From assembly GCA_903907305.1 (NCBI GenBank), contig CAIVNT010000008.1, forward strand, positions 1 through 6,319: 6,319 nucleotides of DNA, given 5' to 3'. Below, piece after piece: positions 5,850 through 6,319 of this stretch; position 1 is the stretch's first letter; every line of letters starts with the position of its first letter. The notes beneath the pieces were generated by a model. It did not search any database. It saw only the letters and a list, made by a program, of their open reading frames with translations, and was not told where the DNA came from. The stretch is from an uncultured Ignavibacteriota bacterium. GTDB taxonomy: Bacteria > Bacteroidota > Ignavibacteria > UBA10030 > UBA8401. A program made the position numbers and the translations under genes.

Positions 5850-6319
5850 ATGTTCTCCATTAAAACACGCCTGATATTTTCCTATTCCCTCATGTTCGAG
5901 ATCGTATTGATCGGATATTCGGTCTACCTTCATCATACGCTGAAAGACGCCGCCATTGCCGCTCTGGACACACGGCTTGAAAGTACAGCAGGCCGGTATG
6001 AAGATGAATTGGAAGAGCAGTATCACAACAGAATGACCATTGAGAACAGCGACATCATTGCCGCCCGACGTGTGATCTCCCAACAGTTCTTCATTGCGCT
6101 GCGGGATACGACCGGCAGATCCGTCTATTGCGACACGCTTCTTAGGAACTCCGAGACTCAGTTCCATGACGGTCATGCCGTCGGAGACCTCCGATACACG
6201 ATGCTCACCATCAACGGAAATGAGTACCGTACATTTTCCACTCCGGTGAGGATCAACGGTCAAACAATATATATTGCACGATTCTCTGTGGCGATGAAAG
6301 AGATAGAGACGAGTTTGAG
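5850..6319 (+). CDS. Sensor histidine kinase, N-terminal part (3' end outside window)
   Basis: The ATG at 5850 follows the response regulator stop (TGA, 5845-5847) by 2 bases, and the frame stays open to the right edge (156 codons). There is no clear Shine-Dalgarno, which suits translational coupling. MFSIKTRLIF followed by a hydrophobic helix (about 8-27) is a typical kinase N-terminus. Residues about 28-156 are the extracytoplasmic sensor region, ending in a pattern common just before the second membrane helix of CusS-like kinases (NEYRTFSTPVRINGQTIYIA, then RFSVAMKEIETSL). The second helix, HAMP, HisKA and ATPase domains lie beyond the window, so kinase identity rests on the position after the regulator and this N-terminal layout. 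His28, His29, Cys94, His106 and His109 are possible metal ligands, but no known metal motif is visible. Confidence 0.88.
   Translation, partial: MFSIKTRLIFSYSLMFEIVLIGYSVYLHHTLKDAAIAALDTRLESTAGRYEDELEEQYHNRMTIENSDIIAARRVISQQFFIALRDTTGRSVYCDTLLRNSETQFHDGHAVGDLRYTMLTINGNEYRTFSTPVRINGQTIYIARFSVAMKEIETSL

Noticed and set aside
5820..6263. 147-codon minus-strand frame
   Set aside because: It is antisense to the histidine kinase N-terminus, which has a proper membrane helix and follows its regulator by 2 bp.

Overview
The window looks like chromosomal DNA from a Gram-negative member of the Bacteroidota/Chlorobi-Ignavibacteria branch. A TonB-dependent receptor with an N-terminal carboxypeptidase-like domain is followed directly by a DUF4249-type lipoprotein, a pairing known from that phylum. 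Base composition is balanced and the genes are tightly packed. Several have readable Shine-Dalgarno sequences, which fits the Chlorobi/Ignavibacteria side better than classical Bacteroidia. The phylum is an inference from protein families, not from a marker gene.

Layout: the left 4.9 kb is transcribed leftward (minus strand). In order of transcription it holds a small four-helix membrane protein with a cytochrome b561-like histidine pattern (4859-4161), a 207-bp gap with a nested palindromic repeat, a secreted YceI-family protein starting at TTG (3953-3408), a Rieske [2Fe-2S] lipoprotein (3369-2959), a 774-residue TonB-dependent receptor (2949-625), and a DUF4249 lipoprotein that runs off the left edge (617-1). 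The last four are separated by only 38, 9 and 7 bp and are surely an operon; the b561-like gene may belong to it or be a separate first unit. A 310-bp intergenic region (4860-5169) separates this set from a rightward two-component pair: a complete OmpR/CusR-type response regulator (5170-5847) and, 2 bp later, a sensor histidine kinase of which only the first membrane segment and most of the periplasmic sensor domain are present (5850-6319).

Working model (inference): the leftward genes combine inner-membrane electron transfer (b561-like), a possible periplasmic quinone/lipid-binding protein (YceI), a membrane-anchored iron-sulfur protein (Rieske) and an outer-membrane uptake system (TonB receptor plus surface lipoprotein). 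The divergent two-component system is the obvious candidate regulator, and its closest-looking relatives are metal-responsive CusR/CopR types. This suggests a redox-assisted uptake or envelope redox system for a metal or metal complex. No substrate can be read from the sequence. Each family is known; the combination is the part worth following up.
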